Source: Verrucosispora sioxanthis (lineage in GTDB: Bacteria > Actinomycetota > Actinomycetes > Mycobacteriales > Micromonosporaceae). From it: a stretch of DNA of 64,000 nucleotides. Positions 34,043 through 43,381 of this stretch are shown piece by piece (the first letter of the stretch is position 1; each line of letters begins with the position of its first letter). The stretch is taken from NCBI RefSeq assembly GCF_010560025.1, contig NZ_SAIY01000001.1, positions 310,001-374,000 of the forward strand. Reading direction: 5' to 3'. Made by a program: the position numbers and the translations under genes. Below the pieces are notes generated by a model. That model was not told where the DNA came from. It saw only the letters and a list, made by a program, of their open reading frames with translations, and made no database searches.

Positions 34043-35026
34043 TTGAGCGAGCTGAACGGATCGTCCATCCTCGTCACCGGGGGAACGGGTTCCTTCGGCA
34101 GGACCTTCCTGCGGCACCTCCTCGCCGATACCGATCCGGCCCGGGTGGTGGTCTTCTCCCGTGACGAACTCAAGCAGTACGAGCTACGTCAGCAGCTCGG
34201 CGACGACCATCGGCTGCGCTGGTTCATCGGCGACATCCGCGACCGGCACCGGCTGACCCGGGCCATGCACGGCGTGGACTACGTCGTGCACGCCGCCGCC
34301 CTCAAGCAGGTCGACACCGCGGAGTACAACCCGTCGGAGTTCATCGCCACCAACATCACCGGTTCGCAGCACGTCGTCGACGCGGCGATCGAGGCCGGTG
34401 TGCAGAAGGTGGTGGCCCTCTCCACCGACAAGGCGTCCAGCCCGATCAACCTGTACGGCGCGACCAAGCTGGTCGGCGACAAGCTGTTCATCTCCGCCAA
34501 CCACTACGCGGCACAGCACCCGACCCGCTTCGCGGTGGTGCGCTACGGCAACGTGGTCGGCAGCCGGGGCTCGGTGGTTCCGCTGTTCCGTCGGCTCGCC
34601 GCCGAGGGCAAGAGCCTGCCGATCACGGACAAGCGGATGACCCGCTTCTGGATCACCCTGGACCAGGCCGTGCAGTTCGTCATCGACTCGTTCGACCAGA
34701 TGCAGGGCGGCGAGCTGTTCGTCCCCCGCATCCCCAGCATGCGCATCCTCGACCTGGTCGAGGCGGTCGCCCCGGACGCCACCACCCATGAGATCGGCAT
34801 CCGGCCCGGCGAGAAGCTGCACGAGGAGATGATCGCCCCGGACGACAGCCGGCGGACGCTGATCGCCAAGGACCGGTTCATCGTGCAGCCGACCATCGCC
34901 ACCTGGGGCTACCAGCCGCCCGTCGGCTGCGAGCAGGTGGCGGACGGCTTCGCGTACCAGTCGGACACCAACGACGAGTGGCTCACCGTGCCCCAGCTGC
35001 GTGAGATGCTCGGCATCGCGGCATGA
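34043..35026 (+). CDS. pseB: UDP-GlcNAc 4,6-dehydratase (inverting)
   Basis: The 327-residue SDR-type dehydratase starts at TTG behind GGGAG. It has VTGGTGSFGRTFLRHLL, the FlaA1/PseB-type VVFSRDELKQYELR, HAAALKQVDTAEYNP and NLYGATKLVGDKLF. The catalytic triad residues lie in the STDKA and YGATK regions. It performs the first step of pseudaminic acid synthesis, forming UDP-4-keto-6-deoxy-L-AltNAc from UDP-GlcNAc. The stop overlaps pseC by four bases, starting a tight pseB-pseC-GT-MT-pseF-pseG run. Confidence 0.95.
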   Translation: MSELNGSSILVTGGTGSFGRTFLRHLLADTDPARVVVFSRDELKQYELRQQLGDDHRLRWFIGDIRDRHRLTRAMHGVDYVVHAAALKQVDTAEYNPSEFIATNITGSQHVVDAAIEAGVQKVVALSTDKASSPINLYGATKLVGDKLFISANHYAAQHPTRFAVVRYGNVVGSRGSVVPLFRRLAAEGKSLPITDKRMTRFWITLDQAVQFVIDSFDQMQGGELFVPRIPSMRILDLVEAVAPDATTHEIGIRPGEKLHEEMIAPDDSRRTLIAKDRFIVQPTIATWGYQPPVGCEQVADGFAYQSDTNDEWLTVPQLREMLGIAA

Positions 35027-36183
35027 GTTCGTCTTTTCTTCCGTACGGACGCCAGTCGGTCACCGACGACGACGTGGCCGCCGTGGTCGCCGCCCTGCGC
35101 AGCGACTGGCTCACCACCGGCCCGGAGGTGACCGCCTTCGAGGCGGACATCTCTGCGTGGGCCGGTGGCGCCGGGGTGGCGACGGTCTCCAACGGCACCG
35201 CCGCGCTACACGTGGCGTACGCGGCGGCCGGTGTCGGCCCCGGCGACGAGGTGATCGTGCCGCCGATGACGTTCGTGGCCACCGCCAGCAGCGCGGTCGC
35301 CCTGGGTGCCCGGGTCGTCTTCGCCGACGTGGAGGAGGAGACGTTCACCCTGGACCCGGCGGCGGTGGCCGCGGCGACCACCGAGCGGACGAAGGTCGTC
35401 GCCGCGGTGGACTACGCCGGTCACCCGGCCGACTACGACGCGCTGCGTGCCGCGCTCGACGGCAGCGACGCGCTGCTGCTCGCCGACGCGGCCCACTCGA
35501 TCGGTGCCACCTACCGGGGCCGGCCGGTGGGATCGCTTGCCGATCTGACCACGTTCTCGTTCTTCCCGACCAAGAACCTGACCACCGCCGAGGGCGGCGC
35601 GGTCGCCACCACCGATGCGCGGTTGCTCACCCGGGCCCGCCGGTTCCGCAACATCGGGCTGGTCCGGGAACCCGACGAGCTGCGCTGGCCGGACGAGGGT
35701 GGCTGGCACCAGGAGGTGCACGAGTTCGGCCTGAACTACCGACTGCCGGACGTGTTGTGCGCGCTCGGCCGTAGCCAGTTGCGCCGCCTCGACGCCTTCC
35801 TGGCCCGTCGCGCCGAACTGGTGGCCCGCTACGACGAGGCGCTCGCGGAACTGCCCGGCGTGCTCGTCCCCGGCCGGCGCGACTGGGCGGCACCGGCCTG
35901 GCACCTGTACCCGATTCGGGTGCTCGACGGCCGCCGCCGCGAGATCTACGAACGGATGCGCGCCGCCGGCATCGGCGTACAGGTCAACTACATCCCCGCG
36001 CACTGGCACCCGGCCTTCGCCGATCTCGGCTACCGGCGCGGCAGTTGCCCCGTGGCGGAGGCCTTCTACGCCCAGCAGTTGTCGCTGCCGCTCTACCCTG
36101 GACTACGCGACGCCGACCAGGAGCGCGTCATCGACGCATTGGCTGCGGCCCTGCGCGGCACCTCGCTCCGGTCCGCCGCCTGA
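35023..36183 (+). CDS. pseC: UDP-4-amino-4,6-dideoxy-AltNAc transaminase
   Basis: This 386-residue DegT-family PLP aminotransferase shows FLPYGRQSVTDDDVAAVVA, SNGTAALHVAY and FADVEEETFTLD. The PLP-binding ADAAHSIGATY follows, then the Schiff-base Lys in SFFPTKNLTTAEGG. FGLNYRLPDVLCALGRSQL and GVQVNYIPAHWHP match PseC more closely than other DegT enzymes. It puts the amino group at C4 of the PseB product, using glutamate. It overlaps pseB by four bases and is followed 11 bp later by the next gene. Confidence 0.94.
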   Translation: MSSSFLPYGRQSVTDDDVAAVVAALRSDWLTTGPEVTAFEADISAWAGGAGVATVSNGTAALHVAYAAAGVGPGDEVIVPPMTFVATASSAVALGARVVFADVEEETFTLDPAAVAAATTERTKVVAAVDYAGHPADYDALRAALDGSDALLLADAAHSIGATYRGRPVGSLADLTTFSFFPTKNLTTAEGGAVATTDARLLTRARRFRNIGLVREPDELRWPDEGGWHQEVHEFGLNYRLPDVLCALGRSQLRRLDAFLARRAELVARYDEALAELPGVLVPGRRDWAAPAWHLYPIRVLDGRRREIYERMRAAGIGVQVNYIPAHWHPAFADLGYRRGSCPVAEAFYAQQLSLPLYPGLRDADQERVIDALAAALRGTSLRSAA

Positions 36184-36194
36184 AGGAAAGCCCG

Positions 36195-37031
36195 ATGCAC
36201 CACGCCAACCACTTCTACGGTCACGCCCACGTGCTGGCCCGCTACGCCGGGCTGGGTGACGGCCATCCACCCCGGATCAACGGGTACGTCCAGCACGGCT
36301 GGAACATCGGCGACGGCCTCGCCCCCGGGCACCCGTACGCCGAGCGCACGCCGAGTCTGCTCTGGTCGGAGCAGACCCGGCGGCGGGCCTGGTCGGTCGG
36401 GCGGCGCAACGTCACGGTGATCGGGGCACCGTTCGTCTACCTGCTGGCCATGCGGCCGGAGGAGGAATCCGCGCCGCACCGGGAGGGCACCATCTGGTAC
36501 CCGTTCCACGGCTGGGAGGGCCAGCACGTCAAGGGTGACCACAAGAAACTGATCGCCCGCATCCGGGACACCGAACCCGGCCCGGTGACCGTCTGCCTGT
36601 ACTGGCACGAACACCGGATGCGGCGGGTACGCCGGCTCTACGAGAACGCCGGCTTCCGGGTGATCTGCCACGGCTACCGGGGACACTGGTGGTCCGACAC
36701 CGACCCACAGTTCCTGGACCGCCAGCTCGCCGAGCTGCGCCGGCACCGCCGGGTCGCCTCCAACCGGCTGACCAGCGCCATCTTCTACGGCATCGCGGCC
36801 GGTTGCGAGCCGGCGGTGTACGGCGACCCGATGGTGCTGGCCGACGAGGACCCGACCTTCGGCGGCACCGCCCGGATCCGCCGGCAGTGGCCGCAGCTGC
36901 ACGGCGAGCAGGTGCACCTGCCGACCGCCGTCGAGATCGCGCACGCCGAACTGGGCACCGACCACCACCACCCGCCCGCCGCGCTGCGGGAGCTGCTGGG
37001 GTGGTCGTACCCGCAGGAGGAGACGACGTGA
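36195..37031 (+). CDS. unclassified protein of the pse operon, candidate nonulosonate glycosyltransferase
   Basis: The product has 278 residues from the ATG at 36195, behind GAAGGAAAG. I do not recognise a named family. It has YVQHGWNIGDG, VIGAPFVYLLA, WYPFHGWEGQHVKGDH, TVCLYWHE, VICHGYRG and a C-terminal SNRLTSAIFYGIAAGCEPAVYG. The last stretch resembles the donor-binding end of GT-B sugar transferases, where a Ser/Thr-rich turn precedes G-x-P-V-x-YG. Being between pseC and pseF, it is the best local candidate for the enzyme that attaches pseudaminic acid. It overlaps the next gene by four bases. Confidence 0.6.
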   Translation: MHHANHFYGHAHVLARYAGLGDGHPPRINGYVQHGWNIGDGLAPGHPYAERTPSLLWSEQTRRRAWSVGRRNVTVIGAPFVYLLAMRPEEESAPHREGTIWYPFHGWEGQHVKGDHKKLIARIRDTEPGPVTVCLYWHEHRMRRVRRLYENAGFRVICHGYRGHWWSDTDPQFLDRQLAELRRHRRVASNRLTSAIFYGIAAGCEPAVYGDPMVLADEDPTFGGTARIRRQWPQLHGEQVHLPTAVEIAHAELGTDHHHPPAALRELLGWSYPQEETT

Positions 37032-38845
37032 CAACCGAGACGGCTTCGGCGGTGACGCTGCCCGGCGGCGAGATGCTCGCCTGGTCCGACCGGACGGACC
37101 CGGCCGACGACGGCCCTCTCGCCGCGTTGGCCGCCCGCCTGGTGCCGGCCGGCGCCCGGGTGCTGCTGGCCGGACCGCACGGTCCGGCGGTGCTCGACGC
37201 GCTGGCCCACACCCGGCTCACCTGCCTGCTGCGCGGCTACCCGGACGCGACAGCGGTCGCCGGACGGGTGGACCGGGTCCTGGTGTCCGGCCTGCGGGGC
37301 CTGCCCGCTGGCGAGGAGTACGACGTGGTGATCGCCGGTGCCGGGCTGGACGCGATCGAGTCGGTCGAGGGTGAACGGCTCGGCTGGGACGAGCTGCTGG
37401 CCCGCCTGGTGGCGGCCGTCCGCCCCGGCGGTGACCTGCTGCTACGGCTGGACAACCCGCTCGGCGTGCACCGGCTAACCGCCGCGGAGAGCTGGTACGC
37501 CGGCCGGGGCGACGCCGAGTGGACCGTCGGTGGCGTGCTCGACGCCGCCCGCCCCGCCAATCTGGCGCAGGTACACGAACGGCTGACCGTCGCCGGGATG
37601 CGCGTCGGCACCTGCTACGCCGGGTATCCCCGTCCCGACCTGACCACCGCGCTGCTGGCCGCCGACGAGCTGGCCCGGCACACCACCAGCGGACTGTTCG
37701 ACGCGGTGCTGCACGCCGCCTGCACCGACGGATACACCGGCCGGTTCGTCCTCGCCGACCCGGCCCGGCTGGCCGTGGACGCCCTGCACGCCGGTCGCGC
37801 CGCCGACCTGGCCCCGTCCTGGCTGGTGCTCGCGCGCCGGCCGGCCACCGGGTCGGGCGGCACCGACGACTACTCCGGCGACCCACCGCCGCGCCTCGAC
37901 CGGCCGGAGGATCCGCCGCCCGGGGTCGGCGGGCCCGACCGGCTGCCGGTGGCCTTCTTCGCCGACGCGACGGCGGGCGGCACCGTGGTCGAGGTACGGG
38001 ACGGGCCACCGGGCTGGCACTGGCACCAGTCCGGCGTCACCGTGCCCGCCCCGTCGGCCGACGCACCGAACGCCGGTCGTGAGCCGGCCCACCGTGACCC
38101 GGCCGCCCCCGACGGACCGGTGCCCGACGGGCGTCTGCTGCGCAGCCTGCTGCTCGACGGATGCCTGCGGCGCGACACCGCACTGCTGCGCCGGCTGCTC
38201 CGTGGGTACGCCGACTGGCTCGACGGCCAGGCCGAGCAGGGACGGCTCGCCGGGGCGGTGGCCCTGGCCGGGGCGGACAGCCTGGTCGTCGACGGTGACC
38301 GCTGGGGAGTGCTCGACCGGGGCTGGCGCGCCGACGCCCCGTTGCCGGTCGACGTGGTGCTGGTCCGGACGCTGTGGCGCTTCGCCGCCGACCTGCTCAC
38401 CGGCGGGTACGCCCACCCGTGGACCTCCACGCTCGACGTGACGGGGCTGACCGTGCTGCTCGGTGGGGTCGCCGGACGCGACGTCGACCGGGCCGCCGTC
38501 GAGGCCGCGATGGCGAAGGGCGCGACGGCTGCGGAGGCCGAGGTCAGCCCGACCGACCCGCCGCCCGGCCCGCGCAGCTACCAGCAGCTGCGCGAGGCGT
38601 GGCTGCGCCAGCGGGAGGAGAACACCCGGCTGACCGCGCTGCTCACGTGGACCGAGAACCTGCTCACCTCGCGCGAACGCGCGCTGCGTCGGGCCGAAGC
38701 GAAGATCAACCTGATGAGCGGTTCGCTGAGCTACAAGGTCGGGCGGCTGGCCTTGACCCCGGCCCGGATGGCCAAGCGCGGCGCCCGCGCCGCCAAACGC
38801 CGTGCCCGCACGGCCATCGCCGCGAAGCAGGGAGAACAGAAATGA
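37028..38845 (+). CDS. large protein with Rossmann-like N-terminal domain and C-terminal coiled coil
   Basis: The 605-residue product starts at GTG overlapping the previous stop (GTGA). Residues about 35-160 look like a degenerate class I methyltransferase fold (ARVLLAGPHGPAVLDAL, EEYDVVIAGAGLDAIE, VRPGGDLLLRLDNP). A Pro/Asp-rich middle follows. The C-terminus has a coiled coil (about 525-560) and GSLSYKVGRLALTPARM, a tail seen in many O-antigen glycosyltransferases and possibly membrane-binding. A clear SAM motif is not present, so methyl transfer is unproven. It overlaps pseF by four bases and probably acts in assembly or modification of the polymer. Confidence 0.6.
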   Translation: MTTETASAVTLPGGEMLAWSDRTDPADDGPLAALAARLVPAGARVLLAGPHGPAVLDALAHTRLTCLLRGYPDATAVAGRVDRVLVSGLRGLPAGEEYDVVIAGAGLDAIESVEGERLGWDELLARLVAAVRPGGDLLLRLDNPLGVHRLTAAESWYAGRGDAEWTVGGVLDAARPANLAQVHERLTVAGMRVGTCYAGYPRPDLTTALLAADELARHTTSGLFDAVLHAACTDGYTGRFVLADPARLAVDALHAGRAADLAPSWLVLARRPATGSGGTDDYSGDPPPRLDRPEDPPPGVGGPDRLPVAFFADATAGGTVVEVRDGPPGWHWHQSGVTVPAPSADAPNAGREPAHRDPAAPDGPVPDGRLLRSLLLDGCLRRDTALLRRLLRGYADWLDGQAEQGRLAGAVALAGADSLVVDGDRWGVLDRGWRADAPLPVDVVLVRTLWRFAADLLTGGYAHPWTSTLDVTGLTVLLGGVAGRDVDRAAVEAAMAKGATAAEAEVSPTDPPPGPRSYQQLREAWLRQREENTRLTALLTWTENLLTSRERALRRAEAKINLMSGSLSYKVGRLALTPARMAKRGARAAKRRARTAIAAKQGEQK

Positions 38846-39576
38846 CGGACCGGATCGTCGGCATCGTGCAGGCGCGGATGGGGTCGTCCCGGCTGCCCGG
38901 CAAGGTGCTGCGTCCGCTGGCCGGACGCAGCGTGCTCGGCCGGGTGGTCCGGGCCGCGCAGGACAGCGGCGTACTGGCCGACCTGGTGGTGGCGACCAGC
39001 AGCGACGTCGGTGACGACGCGGTCGTCGCCGAATGCGAACGGCTCGGCATCGCCTGGCACCGGGGCCCCGTGGACAACGTGCTGACCCGCTTCGTCGGCG
39101 CCCTGGACGCCCATCCCGCCGACGCGGTCATGCGGTTCACCGCCGACTGTCCGCTGCTGGACCCGGAGATCGTCAGCCTGGTCGCCTCGGTGTACCGCGC
39201 CGTGCCGGGACTGGACTACGCCAGCACGTCGATCGCCCGTACCCTCCCCCGGGGGCTGGACGTCGAGATCATCCGGGCGGACGCGCTGCGTACCGTCGAT
39301 CGGCTCGCCACCGACCACCACCGGGTACACGTGACCTCGTACGCGTACGCGCATCCGGAGGTGTTCCGGGTGCTCGGCGTGACCCTCACCCCGGACCGTT
39401 CGCAGCTGCGCCTCACCCTCGACACCGACCGGGACTGGGAGCTGGTCCGCGCGGTGGCCGACCACTTCGGTGACGTCAGCGTGCCGTTGGCCAAGCTCGC
39501 CGACTGGCTGGACGGGCAGCCGACGCTGCGCGCGCTCAACGCCGACGTCCGGCAGAAGCGGTTGGAGGAACGCTGA
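38842..39576 (+). CDS. pseF: pseudaminic acid cytidylyltransferase
   Basis: The 244-residue nucleotidyltransferase begins RIVGIVQARMGSSRLPGKVL, the CTP-binding opening of the SpsF/PseF branch. It has the metal-binding FTADCPLLDPEIV and LPRGLDVEIIRADAL. It activates pseudaminic acid as CMP-Pse for transfer. SpsF-like proteins act on other sugars, but the pse context settles the role. The start overlaps the previous gene by four bases, and its stop overlaps the putative CTG start of pseG. Confidence 0.9.
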   Translation: MTDRIVGIVQARMGSSRLPGKVLRPLAGRSVLGRVVRAAQDSGVLADLVVATSSDVGDDAVVAECERLGIAWHRGPVDNVLTRFVGALDAHPADAVMRFTADCPLLDPEIVSLVASVYRAVPGLDYASTSIARTLPRGLDVEIIRADALRTVDRLATDHHRVHVTSYAYAHPEVFRVLGVTLTPDRSQLRLTLDTDRDWELVRAVADHFGDVSVPLAKLADWLDGQPTLRALNADVRQKRLEER

Positions 39577-40627
39577 GCACGTTACGCGTCGGGCTGCGCT
39601 GCGACGCCGGGCCGCTGCGCGGTGTCGGGCACCTGGTTCGCTGTCTCGCCCTCGGCGAGGCGTTCCAGGCCCGGGGGGCCACCGTCGAGGTCTTCGGCAC
39701 CGTCGACGGCGTCGGATGGGCGGCCGACCAGCTCACCGCCCGGGGCATCGCGTCGCACCCCGGCCCGGACACCCCGGCCGAGCTGGTCGCCGCCGCCCGC
39801 CGCCACGACCTCGACGTGCTGGTCCTCGACTCGTACGAGCTGGATCCCGCCGGTGCGGGGGCGCTGCGGGCCGCCGGGGTGCTGACCCTGGCCATCGTCG
39901 ACGGGGACACCCGGGGACAGGACGCCGACCTCTACCTCGACCAGAACTTCGCCACCGACCTGGCGGTGCCCGCGGGCCGGCTGCTCGCCGGCAGCGGGTA
40001 CGCCCTGTTGCGCGCGGGTGTCCTGGCCGCCCGGCCGGCGGCCCCGCGCCCGGCGGTGACGGTCGATCCCCCTCGGTGCTGGCCTTCTTCGGCGGCACCG
40101 ACGCGGTCGGCGCGGCACCGGTGCTGACCGAGGTGCTGCTGTCGACCGGCCGGCCGATGGAACTCACCGTCGTCGTCGGCCGGCCCGAACTGGGCGAGCG
40201 GATAGCCGGGCTGACGCCGGGCCCCGGGCAGTCGCTGCTGCCGGTGCCTCCCACCGCAACGCTGCCGGCCCTGATCGCCGCGGCGGACCTGGTGGTCAGC
40301 GCGGCCGGCACCTCCACCTGGGAACTGTGCTGCCTCGGGGCGCCGTCGGCGCTGGTCTGTGTGGTGGACAACCAGCGCGAGTCGTACCACCGGGTGGTGG
40401 CCGCCGGGCTGGCCGCCGGGCTCGGTGAGCTGCCCGCGCTGGCCGGTGACCCGGCGGCGGTCCGCGCCGCCACGCACACCCTGGCGGGGCTGCTCGACGA
40501 CGGGGCACGCCGGGCGGAGCTGTCCGCCCGGGCCTGGGCCACGGTGGACGGGCGCGGGCGGGAACGGGTGGTGGACGCGGTGCTGGACGCGCTACGGCAG
40601 GTCGCGGCTGGCTCCCCAGTGCAGTGA
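39573..40627 (+). CDS. pseG: UDP-2,4-diacetamido-2,4,6-trideoxy-altropyranose hydrolase, one apparent frameshift
   Basis: The N-terminal frame reads STLRVGLRCDAGPLRGVGHL and onward with VVDGDTRGQDADLYLDQN-like content to PAVTVDPP near 40070. The next frame continues SVLAFFGGTDAVGAAPVL, VVSAAGTSTWELCCLGAP and the stop at 40627. One extra C in the run at 40068-40072 joins them into about 351 residues, normal for PseG. The Gly-rich GVGHLVRCLALG and the GTSTWE donor motif are as in GT-B-like PseG, which removes UDP. No ATG, GTG or TTG lies before the conserved start; a CTG at 39573 in CTGA, behind GGAGGA, is the only candidate. Confidence 0.82.
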
Positions 40628-41359
40628 CAGGCCCCGCACGGCCCGGTCGGTGTTGATCTGCATCATGTTGCCGAGGATCGTCGCCCGGTCGACCACGATC
40701 GCGGTGCCGTCGAGCGTGTAGGTGGTCCGGTCGCTGATCAGCACGGCAGCGCCCGGTGCGGCGTCGAGGTGTGTCGCCAGCGCCGCGTCGAGGACGCCGG
40801 GCCGGATCGTCTCGGTGGCCCGGGCCACCGAGACACCTCGGGCCGCGAGCGCCTCGTACAGCGACGTCGCGGTGAAGTCCACCTCACGCAGCCCGTCCGC
40901 GTGCGACGCGCGAACCCACGAGACCTGGTGCACGGCGCGGCGGCCGGCGAACGCGCGCACCCGCTCCAGCCGCAGCCCGTAGTCGGTCGTGTCGGTCCGC
41001 AGCGTGCCGGCGATCCGCGCCGGCAGCCGGCGCACCGCCCGGCCGACGACGGTGGTACGCACCTCGTGGCCCTGATCCCGCAGGTCGTCGGCGAAGCTGC
41101 GCAGCGAGCCCAGCCGGTACGCCAGGTGCGGCGGGGCGACGAAGGTGCCCCGGCCGGGTTGCTGCTCGATCAGCCCCTCGTCGCTGAGCTGCCGCAACGC
41201 CTGCCGCAGCGTCATCAGCGTGACGCCGTAGGCGGCGCTGAGATCGCGTTGGGAGGGCAACGCCTCGCCGGGCCGGTAGTCCCCGGCGCGGATCTTGGCG
41301 GCGAGGTCGGCGGCGATGGTGCGGTACCGCGCCGTGGGCGCGTCCTGCCCAGTGACCAT
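40592..41359 (-). CDS. GntR-family regulator with UTRA domain (HutC type)
   Basis: The 255-residue regulator has a winged helix (YRTIAADLAAKIRAGDYRPG, LPSQRDLSAAYGVTLMTLRQAL, GRGTFVA) at about 10-78. A UTRA ligand domain follows (about 95-245, LRLERVRAF, TSLYEAL, DGTAIVVDRATI). It is the last gene of trpB-trpA-gntR, 15 bp after trpA, so it probably controls that operon through the inverted repeat at 43382. Its 3' end overlaps the converging pseG by 36 bp. The effector is unknown; a tryptophan or indole-related ligand is a guess. Confidence 0.9.
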   Translation of the reverse strand: MVTGQDAPTARYRTIAADLAAKIRAGDYRPGEALPSQRDLSAAYGVTLMTLRQALRQLSDEGLIEQQPGRGTFVAPPHLAYRLGSLRSFADDLRDQGHEVRTTVVGRAVRRLPARIAGTLRTDTTDYGLRLERVRAFAGRRAVHQVSWVRASHADGLREVDFTATSLYEALAARGVSVARATETIRPGVLDAALATHLDAAPGAAVLISDRTTYTLDGTAIVVDRATILGNMMQINTDRAVRGLSLHWGASRDLP

Positions 41360-41374
41360 GCCGCCGCCCGCCCC

Positions 41375-42175
41375 CTAACCTCCGGCGTCCGCCGTTGTCC
41401 GTGCCGGCACGCCGTCCAGCGCCGTGCGCAGTGACCGGACGAATCCGGCGGTCGACGCCGGGTCCGCACCGTCGAGCAGGCGTCGCATCAGCGCCGCGCC
41501 GACGATCACACCGTCGGCGTCCCGCGCCGCGGCAGCCGCCTGCGCCGGTGTCGAGATGCCGAATCCCAAGAATACGGGCCGGTCCGTGACGCCCCGCAGG
41601 CGCCGCGCCAGTGCGGCGGCCGAGGCGGCGAGGTGCTCCCGTTCGCCGGTGATTCCCATCAGGGAGACCGCGTAGACGAAACCACGGCTACGCTCGGCGA
41701 TCTCCCGAAGCCGGTGGGTGGGCGTGGCCGGTGACGCCAGCAGCGCGAGGTCGACGTTCGCGGCCCGGGCGGCCACGCTTGTCGCCCCGGCCTCCTCCAG
41801 CGGCAGGTCGGGCACGATCAGGCCCTGGACGCCCGCCTCGGCGAGGGACCGGCAGAACCGGCCCGCGCCGCGCCGCAGGGCGAGGTTGGCGTACGTGCTG
41901 ACGACGACCGGCACCTCGACCCGGTTCCTGGACAGGTCGGCGAGGACGCCGTCGGTGGTGGCGCCCCGGGCCAGCGCGACGTCGGACGCCTCCTGGATGG
42001 TGACGCCGTCGAGGGTGGGGTCGGAGAAGGGGATACCGACCTCGATCGCGTCGGCCCCGGCATCGGCGATCGCGCGCAGGTGGTCGGTCCAGTCCGGGGT
42101 GACTCCCCCGGTGAGGTAGGGCATGAGCAGCTTGCGTCCACGGTCGCGCCGCAGCCGGGTCTCCAGCGTGGTCAC
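41375..42175 (-). CDS. trpA: tryptophan synthase alpha subunit
   Basis: The 266-residue TIM barrel shows [12 protein letters not shown], the catalytic Glu and Asp in [24 protein letters not shown], and the phosphate-binding [12 protein letters not shown] with GVIVGAAL. It splits indole-3-glycerol phosphate into indole and glyceraldehyde 3-phosphate, passing indole to TrpB. The start overlaps the trpB stop by four bases. No other trp genes are here, so this is probably a second, specialised copy or a split trp operon. Confidence 0.95.
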   Translation of the reverse strand: MTTLETRLRRDRGRKLLMPYLTGGVTPDWTDHLRAIADAGADAIEVGIPFSDPTLDGVTIQEASDVALARGATTDGVLADLSRNRVEVPVVVSTYANLALRRGAGRFCRSLAEAGVQGLIVPDLPLEEAGATSVAARAANVDLALLASPATPTHRLREIAERSRGFVYAVSLMGITGEREHLAASAAALARRLRGVTDRPVFLGFGISTPAQAAAAARDADGVIVGAALMRRLLDGADPASTAGFVRSLRTALDGVPARTTADAGG

Positions 42176-43371
42176 CGCGCCTCCTCGTCGCCGAGGTACG
42201 TCGTCAGGGTCGCGATGTCCTTGTCGCCGCGGCCGGAGAGCGTGACGAGCACGCTGCTGCCGGTGGGTAGGTCGGTGGTGCCGGCGGCCCGGACGACCCA
42301 GGCGAGCGCGTGCGCCGACTCGATCGCCGGGACGATGCCCTCGGCGCGGGCCAACCGGACCGCCGCCGCCAGTGCCTCCTCGTCGGTGGCGGTGACGTAC
42401 TCGGCCCGGCCGAGATCGCGCAGGTGGGCATGCTCCGGACCGACTCCCGGGTAGTCCAGGCCCGCCGCGACGGACCGTGCCTCCCGGATCTGGCCCTGCT
42501 CGTCCTGGAGGAACAGCGACTGGAATCCGTGCAGGACGCCGACCTCACCCAGCGCCGCGCCGGCACCGCCCGCCGCCTCGACCCCCACCAGGCGGGCTGG
42601 CGTGTCCACGAAGCCGGCGAAGGTGCCGGCGGCGTTGGAGCCACCACCGACGCAGGCGACGACCTGATCCGGTGTGCCGGCCGACAACTGCTCGGCGCAC
42701 TGGTGTCGGGCCTCCTGGCCGATGACCGCCTGCAGCTCGCGCACCAGCCACGGGTACGGGTGCGGCCCGATCACCGAGCCCACGCAGTAGTAGGCGTCCT
42801 CGGTGGCGCTCACCCAGTGGCGCATCGCCTCGCTGGTGGCGTCCTTGAGGGTCCGGCTGCCCGAGCGCACCGGCACGACCTGCGCACCGAGCAGCCGCAT
42901 CCGGAACACGTTGTGCGCCTGCCGCTCGACGTCACGCTCGCCCATGAAGACCGTCACCGGCAGGCCCAGCAGGGCACCGGCGGTGGCGGTGGCCACGCCG
43001 TGCATTCCCGCGCCGGTCTCGGCGATCAGTCGCCGCTTGCCCATCCGGCGCGCCAGCAACGCCTGCCCCAGCACATTGTTGATCTTGTGAGAGCCGGTGT
43101 GCGCCAGGTCCTCCCGCTTGAGCAGCACCGTCACGCCGAGTTCGGCCGACAGTCGCACGGCCGGAGTCAGCGGGGTCGGTCGGCCCGCGTACCTCGACAG
43201 CAGCCACGCCAGGTCACCCCGGAAGCCGGGATCCGCCCACGCCTCGGCGAAGGCCGCCTCGACCTCCTCGCACGCGGGGATCAGCGGCTCGGGCACGAAC
43301 CGGCCACCGTGGCGCCCGAACCGACCGGCCACGGGCGCGGCGGTCGGGCCGCGCAGGGCCAGAGCTTCCAT
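42172..43371 (-). CDS. trpB: tryptophan synthase beta subunit
   Basis: The product is 399 residues from the ATG at 43371, chosen because GGGAGCTG lies just upstream and the earlier start at 43404 would begin inside the inverted repeat. The sequence has [20 protein letters not shown], the PLP Lys in [20 protein letters not shown], the phosphate-binding [12 protein letters not shown] and LSGRGDKDI. It makes tryptophan from indole and serine. It is the first gene of a three-gene operon with trpA and a GntR regulator. Regulation by a dedicated operator suggests inducible rather than housekeeping use. Confidence 0.95.
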   Translation of the reverse strand: MEALALRGPTAAPVAGRFGRHGGRFVPEPLIPACEEVEAAFAEAWADPGFRGDLAWLLSRYAGRPTPLTPAVRLSAELGVTVLLKREDLAHTGSHKINNVLGQALLARRMGKRRLIAETGAGMHGVATATAGALLGLPVTVFMGERDVERQAHNVFRMRLLGAQVVPVRSGSRTLKDATSEAMRHWVSATEDAYYCVGSVIGPHPYPWLVRELQAVIGQEARHQCAEQLSAGTPDQVVACVGGGSNAAGTFAGFVDTPARLVGVEAAGGAGAALGEVGVLHGFQSLFLQDEQGQIREARSVAAGLDYPGVGPEHAHLRDLGRAEYVTATDEEALAAAVRLARAEGIVPAIESAHALAWVVRAAGTTDLPTGSSVLVTLSGRGDKDIATLTTYLGDEEAR

Positions 43372-43381
43372 GACAGCTCCC

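Noticed and set aside
36093..37034. Minus-strand frame opposite the unclassified pse-operon gene
   Set aside because: No ribosome site and no motif. The plus-strand gene has an overlap with its neighbour, a ribosome site and better codon use.
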